Positions 28,601 to 37,018 of a stretch of 46,666 bases of DNA are shown here, one piece after another. The notes beneath the pieces are model-generated. The model ran no database searches. It saw only the letters and a program-made list of their open reading frames with translations, and had not been told where the DNA came from. This DNA comes from Pseudomonadota bacterium (GTDB lineage Bacteria; Pseudomonadota; Alphaproteobacteria; SHVP01): the NCBI GenBank assembly GCA_027622715.1, contig JAQBYN010000023.1, positions 1 through 46,666 on the forward strand, given 5' to 3'. Positions within the stretch are counted from its first letter, which is position 1. Each line of letters begins with the position of its first letter. A program made the position numbers and the translations under genes.

Positions 28601-28870
28601 ACGACCATCATTGGCCTTATGCCCATGGTGACTGGCGTGGGCATCAACTTCATCACCCGCGAGGTCAGCGTCGGGGCGCCTTCCACTCAGTGGTGGGTGC
28701 TGTTGGCGACAACCGTTGCATCAGGATTAGCGTTCGCCACGGTGCTGACCCTGGTCATCACGCCGAGTTTGTTAGCGCTGGGCGTGAAGACCAACCACGT
28801 CATGAAAATGACCGGCGGGATGTTCGGCAGACGGGGCACGCCAAGCGCACCGGGTGCACCAGCCGAATAG
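25688..28870 (+). CDS. RND family efflux transporter permease
   Basis: A 1060-residue inner-membrane pump of the AcrB-type (HAE1) superfamily with 12 expected membrane helices and two large periplasmic loops. N-terminal text VVLLGLAVILVAGLAAYIDIPKEAEPDVNIPFIYVSI and GFDADGALDDVREKVDIA are family landmarks. Helix 4 reads LAVGMLVDGAIVVTEFADR: Asp400 is kept, but the position of the second relay Asp (AcrB D408) is Gly401. Helix 10 reads GIVVNNNIILID, with Asn932 where AcrB has Lys940. Such changes occur in some alphaproteobacterial pump groups. Substrate unknown. It is the last gene of the padR operon, ending four bases from the opposite gene. Confidence 0.92.
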   Translation: MNAIIDAALQRSRVVLLGLAVILVAGLAAYIDIPKEAEPDVNIPFIYVSISHSGISPNDAERLLVRPMEKELKVIEGIKKMTATASEGHASILLEFEAGFDADGALDDVREKVDIAKVELPDDTDEPTVNEISTSGFPVLVATLSGGVPERTLFKMAEQLKDAIETIPTVLEAKIVGDREEVLEVIVEPIKLESYNISNEELIRAINLNNQLVAAGALDSGQGRFTVKVPGLFETARDVLDLPLKVSADGNGVVSLGDVTTIRRTFKDRTSFARLNGQPAVALEITKRSGTNIIENNIAVRQVIGLYTAGWPENVQVTFSQDKMKFTQTILSELQNNILSAVLLVMIVVVGALGLRSGLLVGVAIPGSFLLGILIITMLGLTMNMVVMFSLILAVGMLVDGAIVVTEFADRRMAEGANRVEAYGDASKRMAWPIIASTATTLAAFAPLLFWPGIVGEFMGFLPITLIATLTASLIMALIFVPTLGSYFGKANSLTPKTVARFNAMESGDINQIGGFIGLYVKVLKLFVKPAPMPLITAVGSVAMLVGAAWLYAAHGTGVIFFPNVDPDNARVLVHARGNMSVVERDSLVRRVEDRVLLIDGIRTVYTRTGASDQGTNDAADVIGTMYVEFFDWDQRRPAAEILTQIREDTANIPGVRVEAREPEEGPPTGKALRLELASPDPEALDVAVERINAAIQDIPGLIDYEDSRPIPGIEWRLSVDRNQAGRFGADVVSVGNVVKLVTNGIKVGDYRPDDADEEVDIIVRFPESSRTLAMLDELRILTANGLVPVSNFVSREAQQKTGSLERVAGTRVLRIESEVLPGVLPDDIVKEIKLALENVDIPPNVLISFKGQDEEQAAAADFLSKAFLVALFIMAIILVTQFNSFYHAFLILSAVILSTIGVILGLLLTGLPFSIVMTGVGIITLAGIVVNNNIILIDTYQILLRRGMDPYEAILRTGAQRMRPVLLTAITTIIGLMPMVTGVGINFITREVSVGAPSTQWWVLLATTVASGLAFATVLTLVITPSLLALGVKTNHVMKMTGGMFGRRGTPSAPGAPAE

Positions 28871-28874
28871 CCCG

Positions 28875-30779
28875 CTACTCGCCGGGAACGGTTTCCGACA
28901 CGCGTTTGATTGGCGACACTGCGCCGGTGTCGGCGGCTTCTTCGAGCGCTTTTAGGTGCTCGGCCGCCTCCTGCTGGCGGCGCCACATCGTGGCGTAGAG
29001 CCCGCCCCGCGTTAGCAACTCTTCGTGCCGGCCGCGTTCCGCGATCGTCCCTTTGTCGAGGACCACAATTTCATCAGCGTGAATGATGGTCGACAGACGA
29101 TGGGCGATCGTCATCGTCGTGCGATTGCGCGAGACTTCACGCAAGGACTGTTGGATATCCTTTTCCGTACGCGAATCGAGCGCCGACGTCGCTTCGTCGA
29201 ACAGCAGTATTCTTGGGCGCTTTAGGATGGTCCGGGCGATTGCAACGCGCTGCTTTTCCCCGCCCGAAATCTTGAGCCCACGCTCACCGACCACAGTCTC
29301 GTAACCGTCGGGCGTGCTCATAATAAAGTCATGAATGCTCGCAAGCTTTGCGGCGGCGACGATCTCGTCGTCGGTCGCGTCGGGCCGCCCGTAGCGAATG
29401 TTGTAACGGATCGTATCGTTGAAAAGCACAGTATCTTGCGGCACGACGCCAATCGCGGCGCGCAAGCTGCCTTGAGTAACGTCGGCAATGTTTTCGCCGT
29501 CGATGCGGATTGACCCGGAATCGACGTCGTAGAACCGGTACATGAGGCGCGATAGCGTGGACTTCCCGGCGCCGCTAGCGCCGACCACGGCAACAGTCGT
29601 CCCCGCAGCGACTTCCAATGAGAAGTCGCGAAGAATAGGCCGACGGCTATCGTAGCTGAAGTTTACCGCGTCGAACGTGATACGCCCCTCGCCGCCTTTA
29701 AGTGGTTTAACGCCGGGGGCATCCTTCACTTCAGATTCGACGTCGAGCAGCTCAAACATTTTTTCCATATCGACCAGCGACTGTTTGATCTGGCGGTAGA
29801 CAAACCCCAGGAAGTTAAGCGGCATGAATAGCTGGGTCATGAAGGCGCTGACGGCGACGAAGTCGCCGGCCGACATGCTGCCCCTCACCACGGCCTGGGC
29901 TGCGATCAAGAGGGCGCCGGTGGCGCCAATCCCCATCACGACGGCCTGCCCGACGTTGAGAATGGCAAGTGAGGACGTGTTTTTGACCGCAGCCTCTTCG
30001 TAATTCCGCATTGCGGAATTAAAGCGGTCGGCTTCCCAGGCCTCGTTGCCGAAGTATTTTACCGTCTCGAAGTTGAGCAGGCTGTCGATGGCCTTGGTCA
30101 TCGCCTCGTTGTCGCTGCGGTTCATCTCGCGGCGGTATTTGAGACGCCACTCGGTCACCGTCATCGTGTAGGCGATGTAGATCGCGACGGTTGAAAAAGT
30201 GAAAAGCGCAATCGTCCAAGAATAGCGACCCAGCAGAATTGCCGTCACCAAGCCGATTTCCAGAAGCGTTGGCACAATATTGAACAGCGAAAAACTAAGA
30301 ATGAAATCGATCGCCTTGGTGCCGCGTTCGATGACGCGCGACAACCCACCGGTTTGGCGCTCGAGGTGGAACCGCAAGCTCAACGCATGAAGATGGCGAA
30401 ATGTCCTGAGCGCGACGGTGCGGATGGCGTTTTGACTAACGCGGGCAAAGATTGCGTCACGCAATTGGCCCAACGCCTGCGAGGCGATCCGGGCAATGCC
30501 GTACATGACAATGATGCCGACTGGCACGCCGACGGCACCCACGACAATCGGGCTGGTGTTGGATAATGCCCCGAGACTGTCGACGGCGCGGCCCAGGAGG
30601 ATCGGAACGAAGACCACAGCGATTTTTGACGCAACGATGAACAACACCGCGCCAATCACTCGAATCTTCAGGTCGAGCCGACCTGCCGGCCACAGGTACG
30701 GCAGAAGATCAGCGAGCGCGCGCAGTTGCCCGCCCTTTCGGGTGCCCACTGAATCAGTATCGAATGTCGTCTTAGCCAT
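28875..30779 (-). CDS. Atm1-like ABC exporter (ATP-binding/permease half-transporter)
   Basis: A ~634-residue half-transporter of the ABCB7/Atm1 class, which in Alphaproteobacteria exports glutathione-linked metals or sulfur compounds. The membrane half has the family stretches LSLRFHLERQTGGLSRVIERGTKAIDFIL and SLLNFETVKYFGNE. The ATPase half has Walker A GASGAGKST, signature ISGGEKQRVAIART and Walker B ILLFDEATSALD with the switch AHRLSTI. The text runs close to my memory of Novosphingobium Atm1. I chose ATG 30779; a GTG at 30785 is possible. A glutathione-type substrate is inferred from the family. Confidence 0.9.
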   Translation of the reverse strand: MAKTTFDTDSVGTRKGGQLRALADLLPYLWPAGRLDLKIRVIGAVLFIVASKIAVVFVPILLGRAVDSLGALSNTSPIVVGAVGVPVGIIVMYGIARIASQALGQLRDAIFARVSQNAIRTVALRTFRHLHALSLRFHLERQTGGLSRVIERGTKAIDFILSFSLFNIVPTLLEIGLVTAILLGRYSWTIALFTFSTVAIYIAYTMTVTEWRLKYRREMNRSDNEAMTKAIDSLLNFETVKYFGNEAWEADRFNSAMRNYEEAAVKNTSSLAILNVGQAVVMGIGATGALLIAAQAVVRGSMSAGDFVAVSAFMTQLFMPLNFLGFVYRQIKQSLVDMEKMFELLDVESEVKDAPGVKPLKGGEGRITFDAVNFSYDSRRPILRDFSLEVAAGTTVAVVGASGAGKSTLSRLMYRFYDVDSGSIRIDGENIADVTQGSLRAAIGVVPQDTVLFNDTIRYNIRYGRPDATDDEIVAAAKLASIHDFIMSTPDGYETVVGERGLKISGGEKQRVAIARTILKRPRILLFDEATSALDSRTEKDIQQSLREVSRNRTTMTIAHRLSTIIHADEIVVLDKGTIAERGRHEELLTRGGLYATMWRRQQEAAEHLKALEEAADTGAVSPIKRVSETVPGE

Positions 30780-30869
30780 GCTCACACGTTCGGATTTCTG
30801 CCCGGCCAGAACGGCGAGCTCTTTTGATATTTAGGGACCGCACCGCGCGGAGACCAGCGGTTTTTGCCC

Positions 30870-31979
30870 CTAGTTTGTCTGGGGGACTGCGAATACCTGA
30901 CCCGGAAAAATCAGGTCCGGGTCGCGAATTTGTTCTTGGTTGGCTGCGTAAATCACCGTGAACCGCGGCCCGCTGCCGTAAGCGACACGGGCAATGCGCC
31001 ACAGCGAGTTCCCAGGCTGCACAATCACCTGGCCCTCTCGGACAACAATGCGCGCGGGCTCGACCCGCGTAAACGGCGTCGATGCGCGCGCGACGACACG
31101 GCCGCCGGGCTGAACTTGATCGATACGTAGTTCGTAATCGCCGGGTCGGAGCGAATCTTCAGGCCGTAGTACCCAGTTCCCGGCGGGATCGCTTTTCGAC
31201 ACCCCGACCAAGCGTCCATCGGCGTAAGCGCGCACTTCGGTATCCGGCTGGCCACGCCCAGAAATGATGACATTCCCGTTTTCGTCATAGTCGACCACAT
31301 CGATGCTCACGCTGCCTGGAGATTCCGTGCTGGACGGCGCCGAATCGGGTCCTTGCAAGACGCGACTGCCGCCCCCGCTGGCTCGTGGCGTTAGCACGGC
31401 GAGCGGCTGTCCGGGTGTCACGCCGCCGGCGTCCCGTTCCGGTACCGCCAGCACGACGACTTGATCCGAGTCGATGGCATCTTCACCGTCACGCCGCGCC
31501 ACAATCGAAAGTTCGCGGGCACCCGAATCCAATTGGCGTTGCGGAATTAGCACCCAAGCGCCTTGGGGGTCGGCCGTGACGGTGCCGAGCGGCAAGCCTT
31601 GCTCCAATACGGTTACGGTTGCCCCTGGCTCGGCACGGCCGGCAATCACGGCGTTACCATCTCGGGTGACCCGCACAACGTCAAATGTCGGGACAATTTT
31701 GGGCGCCTGCAGGACAGACGCGGGCGGGGGCGCGGTTTCTGGCTGGGCGGCCGGCTGCTCGGTGGTCCGCGCCGGACGGGCGTCCGCGTTGGTTCGCGGC
31801 GACGGCCCCCTGGGCGCGGCCCCGGTTGCTCGGTCGCCCTCAGGTCGCGCGGTTTCGACGGGAGGTGGGGCGCCACGATCCGCAAGTTGGGGCTCGGGCA
31901 AGAAAACCAGAGCCGCGGCTATGGCAACCGCGATAATGACAGTTGGGACGAGAAACTTCAGCACGCGCCGTTCTCCCAC
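30870..31979 (-). CDS. LysM and Ig-like domain protein, membrane anchored
   Basis: A 369-residue envelope protein. A single helix at about 8-27 anchors it, followed by a Pro/Ala/Arg-rich disordered region (to ~95), two Ig-like/Big-type modules (about 96-180 and 220-310, each with GRAEPGATVTV or GRGQPDTEVRAYADG type text) and a C-terminal LysM (about 318-365: VQPGNSLWRIARVAYG...NQEQIRDPDLIFPGQVFAVP). LysM binds peptidoglycan. Proteins of this layout are common in the class and lack a catalytic domain, so it may be a structural or scaffold protein of the wall. It starts ~70 bases before the diheme cytochrome end, with a promoter possible there. Confidence 0.85.
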   Translation of the reverse strand: MGERRVLKFLVPTVIIAVAIAAALVFLPEPQLADRGAPPPVETARPEGDRATGAAPRGPSPRTNADARPARTTEQPAAQPETAPPPASVLQAPKIVPTFDVVRVTRDGNAVIAGRAEPGATVTVLEQGLPLGTVTADPQGAWVLIPQRQLDSGARELSIVARRDGEDAIDSDQVVVLAVPERDAGGVTPGQPLAVLTPRASGGGSRVLQGPDSAPSSTESPGSVSIDVVDYDENGNVIISGRGQPDTEVRAYADGRLVGVSKSDPAGNWVLRPEDSLRPGDYELRIDQVQPGGRVVARASTPFTRVEPARIVVREGQVIVQPGNSLWRIARVAYGSGPRFTVIYAANQEQIRDPDLIFPGQVFAVPQTN

Positions 31980-32048
31980 AGCGGGGTTTGGCTTTCAAAG
32001 CCTACTATACCTGGGGCTCTGCGCGAAGGGCCCTACTAGACCCGCGAA

Positions 32049-33005
32049 TTAGCGCCGAGGGACGTTATTGACGATCGCGGGTATCGCCTTGAGATATACG
32101 GCGATCGCCTTGAGGTCCGCATCCGTCAGGTCTTTCAGACCGTGCTCGATGGCCTCTTCCATGGAGCCTTGAACATTATCGAAGTCGGGTTTGAAGGCGG
32201 TCTTCATGAGGTTCACCAGGTCGTCGGTACTCCATGTGCCAACGCCGGTTCCGCCATCAGGCGTAATATTTGGTGCGCGCTCGCCTTCCGGACCATCGGT
32301 CGTGCCCGCTAGGAACATGCTTTCCCGGCTGCCACCAACGAAATTCCTGGGAGTGTGGCATTCGCCGCAATGCGCCGCTGCCCGGACCAAATAGCGACCC
32401 CTATTCCATTCGTCGGTTTGGACTGGGTCCAGCGCCTCGGTTCCCGATGTGAAGAAGAGCTGCTTCCAGAAGAACTGGGCGAAACGAACATTGAACGGAA
32501 ACGGCACATCGTGCGCCGGCACGTCGAGGCGAACCGGCTCAAGCGAGAACAAAAAGGCCTTGAGATCGAGGATGTCGCGATCGGTGAGCCGCGTGTACGA
32601 CGTGTAGGGGAACACCGGAAAATAGTGCTTCCCTTGCGGGCTGACCCCGTCGCGCAGAGCGCGTACGAAATCGGCATCGCTCCAGGCGCCAATGCCGGTT
32701 TCGGGGTCGGGGGTGATGTTGGGCGAATAGAATACGCCGAACGGCGTTTTCAGAGGACGACCGCCCGCGTAAGGAGGCCCCTCACCCTTGAAGTCGGTAT
32801 GGCAGGAGATGCAGCCCGCGGCTTTGGCAACGTATGCGCCACGGTCGGCGTCCTGGGAACCTGCTTCTGCTACGCCGAACGCAAAACTGACGATGGTCAG
32901 CAACAGAAACAGGGGCCGCGTCGCCGCGGCCCCTAGTATTCCGATCAACGATCGCGCCGCGCTTAGGACTGCGGCAGACGATACGCTTTGTGGCATGCGC
33001 CGCAC
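32049..33005 (-). CDS. Diheme cytochrome c
   Basis: A periplasmic electron carrier with two CxxCH haem sites: Cys65-Cys68-His69 (CISCH) and Cys213-Cys216-His217 (CGECH). The domains repeat a common plan, each with an SPNITPDPETGIG or APNITPDGGTGVG loop, as in the cytochrome subunits of alcohol, gluconate and sugar dehydrogenases. A hydrophobic export segment lies at ~30-48. The start is uncertain: from 33005 the frame overlaps the cytochrome c' gene by 43 bases; ATG 32996 and TTG 32948 are alternatives. A 10-bp hairpin at 32911-32934 lies in the signal-peptide codons. The dehydrogenase partner is not in the window. Confidence 0.88.
   Translation of the reverse strand: MRRMPQSVSSAAVLSAARSLIGILGAAATRPLFLLLTIVSFAFGVAEAGSQDADRGAYVAKAAGCISCHTDFKGEGPPYAGGRPLKTPFGVFYSPNITPDPETGIGAWSDADFVRALRDGVSPQGKHYFPVFPYTSYTRLTDRDILDLKAFLFSLEPVRLDVPAHDVPFPFNVRFAQFFWKQLFFTSGTEALDPVQTDEWNRGRYLVRAAAHCGECHTPRNFVGGSRESMFLAGTTDGPEGERAPNITPDGGTGVGTWSTDDLVNLMKTAFKPDFDNVQGSMEEAIEHGLKDLTDADLKAIAVYLKAIPAIVNNVPRR
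32911..32934 (-). other. Perfect 10-bp hairpin between the two cytochrome genes
   Basis: AGGGGCCGCG and CGCGGCCCCT pair across a four-base loop, followed on the minus strand by a moderately T-rich stretch. It begins 28 bases after the cytochrome c' stop and lies in the signal-peptide codons of the diheme cytochrome. It may lower expression of the second gene or stabilise the 3' end of the first. Confidence 0.45.
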
Positions 33006-33439
33006 TGGGCACCCATCGCGCCAATGTTCTGCCCGACGCCGGCCATATCGCCGGATGCCGAGGCTGAAGCCACTTTCAAGCTAGCGTCCTGGAGCGCCTT
33101 GATAATCCCAGCCGTCATCGCGCCGTCGTTGAAGAACTCCGGCTTTAGCTTAGATCCCGCATCGGAGCCCTTTGGAAATAGGTCGTCCCACATGCCGGCT
33201 AAGCCAGCCAGGGCTGCGCCGTGCGCCGCGAGGTCGCCCTTGTTCTCAACCTTGCTCTGTAGGATGGCGCCCATGGCGCCCATATGCGCGCCCATGGCGC
33301 GCATGATGTTCACACGGTATTTGACCGCCTCGCCGACCATCTCGCCTTCGACCATGCGTTCCTGCGCTTGAGCGGAACCGGCCAACACGCCAGCAGCCAA
33401 TAGGGCCGCCGCCATATATTTTCCAAAACGTAATTGCAT
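32963..33439 (-). CDS. Cytochrome c' (class II, four-helix)
   Basis: A 158-residue periplasmic cytochrome. The signal peptide ends near GSAQAQ. The mature protein is a four-helix bundle with the haem site at the very end, Cys146-Cys149-His150 (CGACHKAYRLPQS), exactly the class II cytochrome c' layout. Members bind NO and protect against nitrosative stress. A Met-rich helix (RAMGAHMGAMGAIL) follows the family's first helix. It precedes the diheme cytochrome on the same strand and follows the small exported protein gene. Confidence 0.92.
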   Translation of the reverse strand: MQLRFGKYMAAALLAAGVLAGSAQAQERMVEGEMVGEAVKYRVNIMRAMGAHMGAMGAILQSKVENKGDLAAHGAALAGLAGMWDDLFPKGSDAGSKLKPEFFNDGAMTAGIIKALQDASLKVASASASGDMAGVGQNIGAMGAQCGACHKAYRLPQS

Positions 33440-33501
33440 CTAAGAGATCTCCCCGTCTCGTGGGTTTAAGTGGCAATCGAGTAAACAGGCAGCGCCCGGC
33501 A

Positions 33502-33879
33502 TTATTCCGTCAAAGGCAGGATTTCGACCGTTTTGGTCACTTTTCCGTAGCCATCGACATTATCATGGCCGCGAATCGTCACCCGACCAACTGTAGGCGG
33601 AATATTGACGCCGCCGAGGGATCGGGTAAAGGGCTGCTCCTCGACGTGCGGGTGAAGAAGCGTCCGGGTTGCCAAGACGCGCCCATCGGGCGCCAAGACC
33701 TCCCATTTGTCGGCATAGTGCGCCCACCCTGTGTCGGGATGGCGCAGCGTTACATCGAACCGGTATAGTCCCGGCCCAGTCCGTCTTACATCCACCGAAA
33801 CGATATCGGCACTGCCGGAAACGGCGGGCGTCGCCGCACCGACCAATATCAAAGCGACTAGGAGCTTCCTCAGTATCAT
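33502..33879 (-). CDS. Small exported protein of unknown function
   Basis: About 125 residues from ATG 33879 (a longer frame starts at 33897). A signal peptide (ILRKLLVALILVGAATPAVSG) is followed by a beta-rich domain: IVSVDVRRTGPGLYRFDVTLRHPDTGWAHYADKWEVL, then LLHPHVEEQPFTRSLGG. I do not recognise the family. Its place before cytochrome c' and a diheme cytochrome suggests a periplasmic redox setting. The start codon overlaps that of the divergent LOG gene in one CATG (33877-33880), so each gene's promoter must lie inside the other gene. Confidence 0.7.
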   Translation of the reverse strand: MILRKLLVALILVGAATPAVSGSADIVSVDVRRTGPGLYRFDVTLRHPDTGWAHYADKWEVLAPDGRVLATRTLLHPHVEEQPFTRSLGGVNIPPTVGRVTIRGHDNVDGYGKVTKTVEILPLTE

Positions 33880-34462
33880 GGCGAAAGTCAGTTCCATTTG
33901 CGTTTATTGCGCATCAAGCATCCACGTCGATCAAGCCTATCGCGACGCCGCGGTGCGTCTTGGCGGCATCCTGGCTGAGCGAGGCGTTACGCTCGTGTTC
34001 GGGGGCGGCCGGGTCGGCCTCATGGGTCTGCTCGCCGACGCCGTCATGGCCGGCGGCGGCGAGGTCATCGGCGTTATTCCTCGCCATCTGGAGGAAGAAG
34101 AAGTCGGCCACCACGGCGTCACCAAACTGCATATCGTCGACAACATGCACGTCCGCAAAGAAATGATGTTCCGGCTTGCCGACGCCTTCGCGGTTCTGCC
34201 CGGCGGCTTGGGCACGCTGGAGGAAACCTTCGAGATCATCACGTGGCGGCAACTCAGTCTCCACGATAAGCCCATCGTCATCATCGATGTTGCCGGATTT
34301 TGGCAGCCTCTGCTGCGACTCGTGGATCACGTTTGCGAGACGGGATTCGCGTCCCCGTTGGCGCGCGATTTGTTCACGACCGTGGCCGATGTCGACCAGC
34401 TTCTGCCGACGATCGATGCGATGCCCGAACCCCAGCTGCGACCCTCCTTCGATCGCCTTTGA
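33878..34462 (+). CDS. LOG family protein (TIGR00730), nucleotide 5'-monophosphate phosphoribohydrolase
   Basis: A 194-residue Rossmann-fold protein that releases a base from nucleoside monophosphates; in plants the relatives activate cytokinins. The PGGLGTLEE motif lies at 108-116 and the GGGRVGLMG loop at about 42-50. I chose ATG 33878 (MAKVSSICVYCASS), where the family begins; earlier in-frame starts would extend into the divergent gene. An AGGAG lies 13 bases upstream, rather far. In bacteria the function is usually nucleotide salvage or AMP hydrolysis; cytokinin production is not implied. It is followed, after 117 bases, by icd. Confidence 0.88.
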   Translation: MAKVSSICVYCASSIHVDQAYRDAAVRLGGILAERGVTLVFGGGRVGLMGLLADAVMAGGGEVIGVIPRHLEEEEVGHHGVTKLHIVDNMHVRKEMMFRLADAFAVLPGGLGTLEETFEIITWRQLSLHDKPIVIIDVAGFWQPLLRLVDHVCETGFASPLARDLFTTVADVDQLLPTIDAMPEPQLRPSFDRL

Positions 34463-34579
34463 GCGCGGACATCCTGCCTAAAGTGGGCTTGAACCGGCGC
34501 GCGCCGATGGTATTGTGCGCAGCCTCGGCCCTCGCCGTAACACCCCAATTCCTGCCCATTATTGACGGAGTACCGCCCG

Positions 34580-35794
34580 ATGGCGAAGATTAAGGTCGAT
34601 AACCCGGTCGTCGAACTCGACGGCGACGAGATGACGCGGATCATTTGGCATTTCATCAAAGGCAAATTGATCCTGCCCTACCTCGATATCGACCTTAAAT
34701 ATTTTGACTTGGGCATGGAATCGCGCGACGAGACGGACGACCAGATCACGGTCGACGCCGCCGAAGCCATCAAGAAGTACGGCGTCGGCGTAAAATGCGC
34801 GACCATCACGCCGGACGAGGCGCGGGTCGAGGAATTCGGACTCAAGAAGATGTGGCGCTCGCCCAATGGCACGATCCGCAACATTCTTGGCGGCACCGTG
34901 TTTCGCGAACCAATTATTTGCAAGAATGTCCCGCGCCTAGTGCCCGGCTGGACCGACCCGATTGTGATCGGCCGCCACGCCTTTGGCGATCAGTACCGTG
35001 CCACCGACTTTGTCGTTCCGGGCAAGGGCAAACTGACCATTCGATTCGAACCGGAGGACGGCAGCGCGCCAATCGAGCGCGAAGTCTTCCAGTTTCCCGG
35101 TAGCGGCATCGCGATGGCCATGTACAACCTCGACGAGTCAATCCGGGGTTTCGCCCGCGCGTCCTTGAACTATGGGTTGGCGCGCAAATGGCCGGTCTAT
35201 TTGTCCACTAAGAACACGATCCTGAAGGCCTATGACGGGCGCTTCAAAGATCTGTTCGAAGAAGTTTTTCAGGCCGAGTTCAAGGACAAATTTGCGTCCG
35301 CCGGGATAACCTACGAACACCGTCTGATCGACGACATGGTCGCGTCCGCCCTGAAATGGAGCGGCAAATTTGTGTGGGCCTGCAAGAACTACGACGGCGA
35401 TGTTCAGTCCGACACGGTGGCTCAGGGATTTGGCTCACTCGGCTTGATGACATCGGTGCTGATGACGCCCGACGGTGGGACCGTCGAAGCCGAGGCCGCG
35501 CATGGCACGGTCACGCGTCACTACCGGATGCACCAAAAAGGTGAAGAGACGTCGACCAACCCAATTGCATCGATCTTCGCGTGGACCCGCGGCCTGATGC
35601 ACCGGGCCAAACTGGATGGCAACGACCAACTCAATAAGTTTGCCGAGACGCTAGAGCGCGTGTGCGTTGGTGCGGTTGAAAATGGGCATATGACCAAAGA
35701 TCTCGCCATCCTTGTTGGGCCGCAGCAGAAGTGGCTGACCACGACCGGCTTCCTTGACCAACTGGACGCCGGTTTGCAAAAGAAAATGGGTTAG
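34580..35794 (+). CDS. icd: NADP-dependent isocitrate dehydrogenase
   Basis: TCA-cycle enzyme that converts isocitrate to 2-oxoglutarate with NADP+. The 404-residue protein is the homodimeric, eukaryote-like type II found across Alphaproteobacteria, starting [23 protein letters not shown]. Substrate and cofactor stretches such as [19 protein letters not shown] and [16 protein letters not shown] are as expected. The ATG at 34580 has GGAG about ten bases upstream. Its stop overlaps the end of the potassium channel gene on the other strand by four bases. Confidence 0.95.
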   Translation: MAKIKVDNPVVELDGDEMTRIIWHFIKGKLILPYLDIDLKYFDLGMESRDETDDQITVDAAEAIKKYGVGVKCATITPDEARVEEFGLKKMWRSPNGTIRNILGGTVFREPIICKNVPRLVPGWTDPIVIGRHAFGDQYRATDFVVPGKGKLTIRFEPEDGSAPIEREVFQFPGSGIAMAMYNLDESIRGFARASLNYGLARKWPVYLSTKNTILKAYDGRFKDLFEEVFQAEFKDKFASAGITYEHRLIDDMVASALKWSGKFVWACKNYDGDVQSDTVAQGFGSLGLMTSVLMTPDGGTVEAEAAHGTVTRHYRMHQKGEETSTNPIASIFAWTRGLMHRAKLDGNDQLNKFAETLERVCVGAVENGHMTKDLAILVGPQQKWLTTTGFLDQLDAGLQKKMG

Positions 35795-37008
35795 CGGCGA
35801 CGGCGTTTCTCTTCAGCTTCGCCCAGTTCGTCGTGCTCGTGTTCGACCTGCCACGCAAAACGCTCTTCGGCGATGCGGGTCACTTGGTCGTTCAACTCGG
35901 GGTCTTCTTCCATCAACATGTGGAAGTCATCGGCGTTAAGGACGAGGAGACTGACCTGAGTCAGTGCGCGGACGGTTGCCGTCCGCGTTGTGCGCTTTAG
36001 CAAGGCGACCTCGCCGAAGAAATCACCCTCCGCGAGAATCACAGGATCGGGCGTCACCTGTAGCTCGACCTCGCCCGACGTGATGAAAAACATATCATGG
36101 GCCTCCTCCCCTTTTCGGGCGATCACCGTGCCTGAGGGAATGAGACGCGAACGCAAGAGGCTGGTGATCCGCGATACGTTTTGCGGATCGAGTTGCGCGA
36201 ACAAGGGAACGCGCGCGACCATGCCCCAACTGACGACAAATTCGCGTCGATGAATTTCGCTTGAAAACCCTGACGCGATAATACCGATTGGGATCGCGAA
36301 CATGCCAATCCCGATCACCATGACGACACCGCCGATCATCCGTCCCAAGGGCGTCGCCGGGATAACGTCGCCGTAGCCGACGGTGGTGAGGGTCGCGATG
36401 GCCCACCACATGGCATCAGGGATACTCCCGAACAGCTCAGGCTGTACGAGGCGTTCGGCATGATACATCGCCGTCGAGGCGATCATCAGCAGGACCATCA
36501 TCACGAAAATCGCGGCGCCAAGGGCGCGGCGTTCTTCGCGCAAGACGCGGCCCAATGATGCCAATGCCGGCGAGTAACGCGCGAGCTTGAGCAACCGCAT
36601 CAATCGGAAGACCAATAAGATACGCAGATCGGTACCGGAGAACAGAAGCGTCACGTAAAACGGCACGATGGCGAAGATGTCAATCAACGCGAAGGGGTTG
36701 ATGAGGTAGCGAAGACGCGCACCTACGGGGCCGTAGCGGCGTAAGGGCAAGTGGTGGTCGGCAACCCAAAGTCGCCCAAAGAATTCGGCGGTGAAAAAAA
36801 GCACCGTGACGATCTCAATCAGCCAGAACGCGCCACCCCATTTCGTATGGAGTTCAGCCACGGTCCCGAGGGTAACGGCCGTTACGTTCACCAAGATGAA
36901 CGCCATCATGGTCCAGTCGAAGGCGCGGCTGATCAAATCATCGGCGTGACCCGATTCGAGTATCCGGTAGAGGTTTTGCTTGAACGTTTTACCGGTGCGG
37001 TCGGTCAT
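35791..37008 (-). CDS. Voltage-gated-type potassium channel with cyclic-nucleotide-binding domain
   Basis: A 405-residue channel of the MlotiK1-like class. It has S1-S6 membrane segments, an S4-like stretch with spaced Arg/Lys ([18 protein letters not shown], ~128-145), and the selectivity filter TVGYGD at 209-214. After S6 the C-linker leads to a cyclic-nucleotide-binding domain (about 276-380) whose phosphate cassette [19 protein letters not shown] keeps the ligand-binding Arg, so cAMP or cGMP binding is plausible. A charged tail ends the protein. It begins ten bases after alaS on the same strand, an unusual partner, so expression may depend on alaS. Confidence 0.88.
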   Translation of the reverse strand: MTDRTGKTFKQNLYRILESGHADDLISRAFDWTMMAFILVNVTAVTLGTVAELHTKWGGAFWLIEIVTVLFFTAEFFGRLWVADHHLPLRRYGPVGARLRYLINPFALIDIFAIVPFYVTLLFSGTDLRILLVFRLMRLLKLARYSPALASLGRVLREERRALGAAIFVMMVLLMIASTAMYHAERLVQPELFGSIPDAMWWAIATLTTVGYGDVIPATPLGRMIGGVVMVIGIGMFAIPIGIIASGFSSEIHRREFVVSWGMVARVPLFAQLDPQNVSRITSLLRSRLIPSGTVIARKGEEAHDMFFITSGEVELQVTPDPVILAEGDFFGEVALLKRTTRTATVRALTQVSLLVLNADDFHMLMEEDPELNDQVTRIAEERFAWQVEHEHDELGEAEEKRRRR

Positions 37009-37018
37009 CGCGGCGCCG

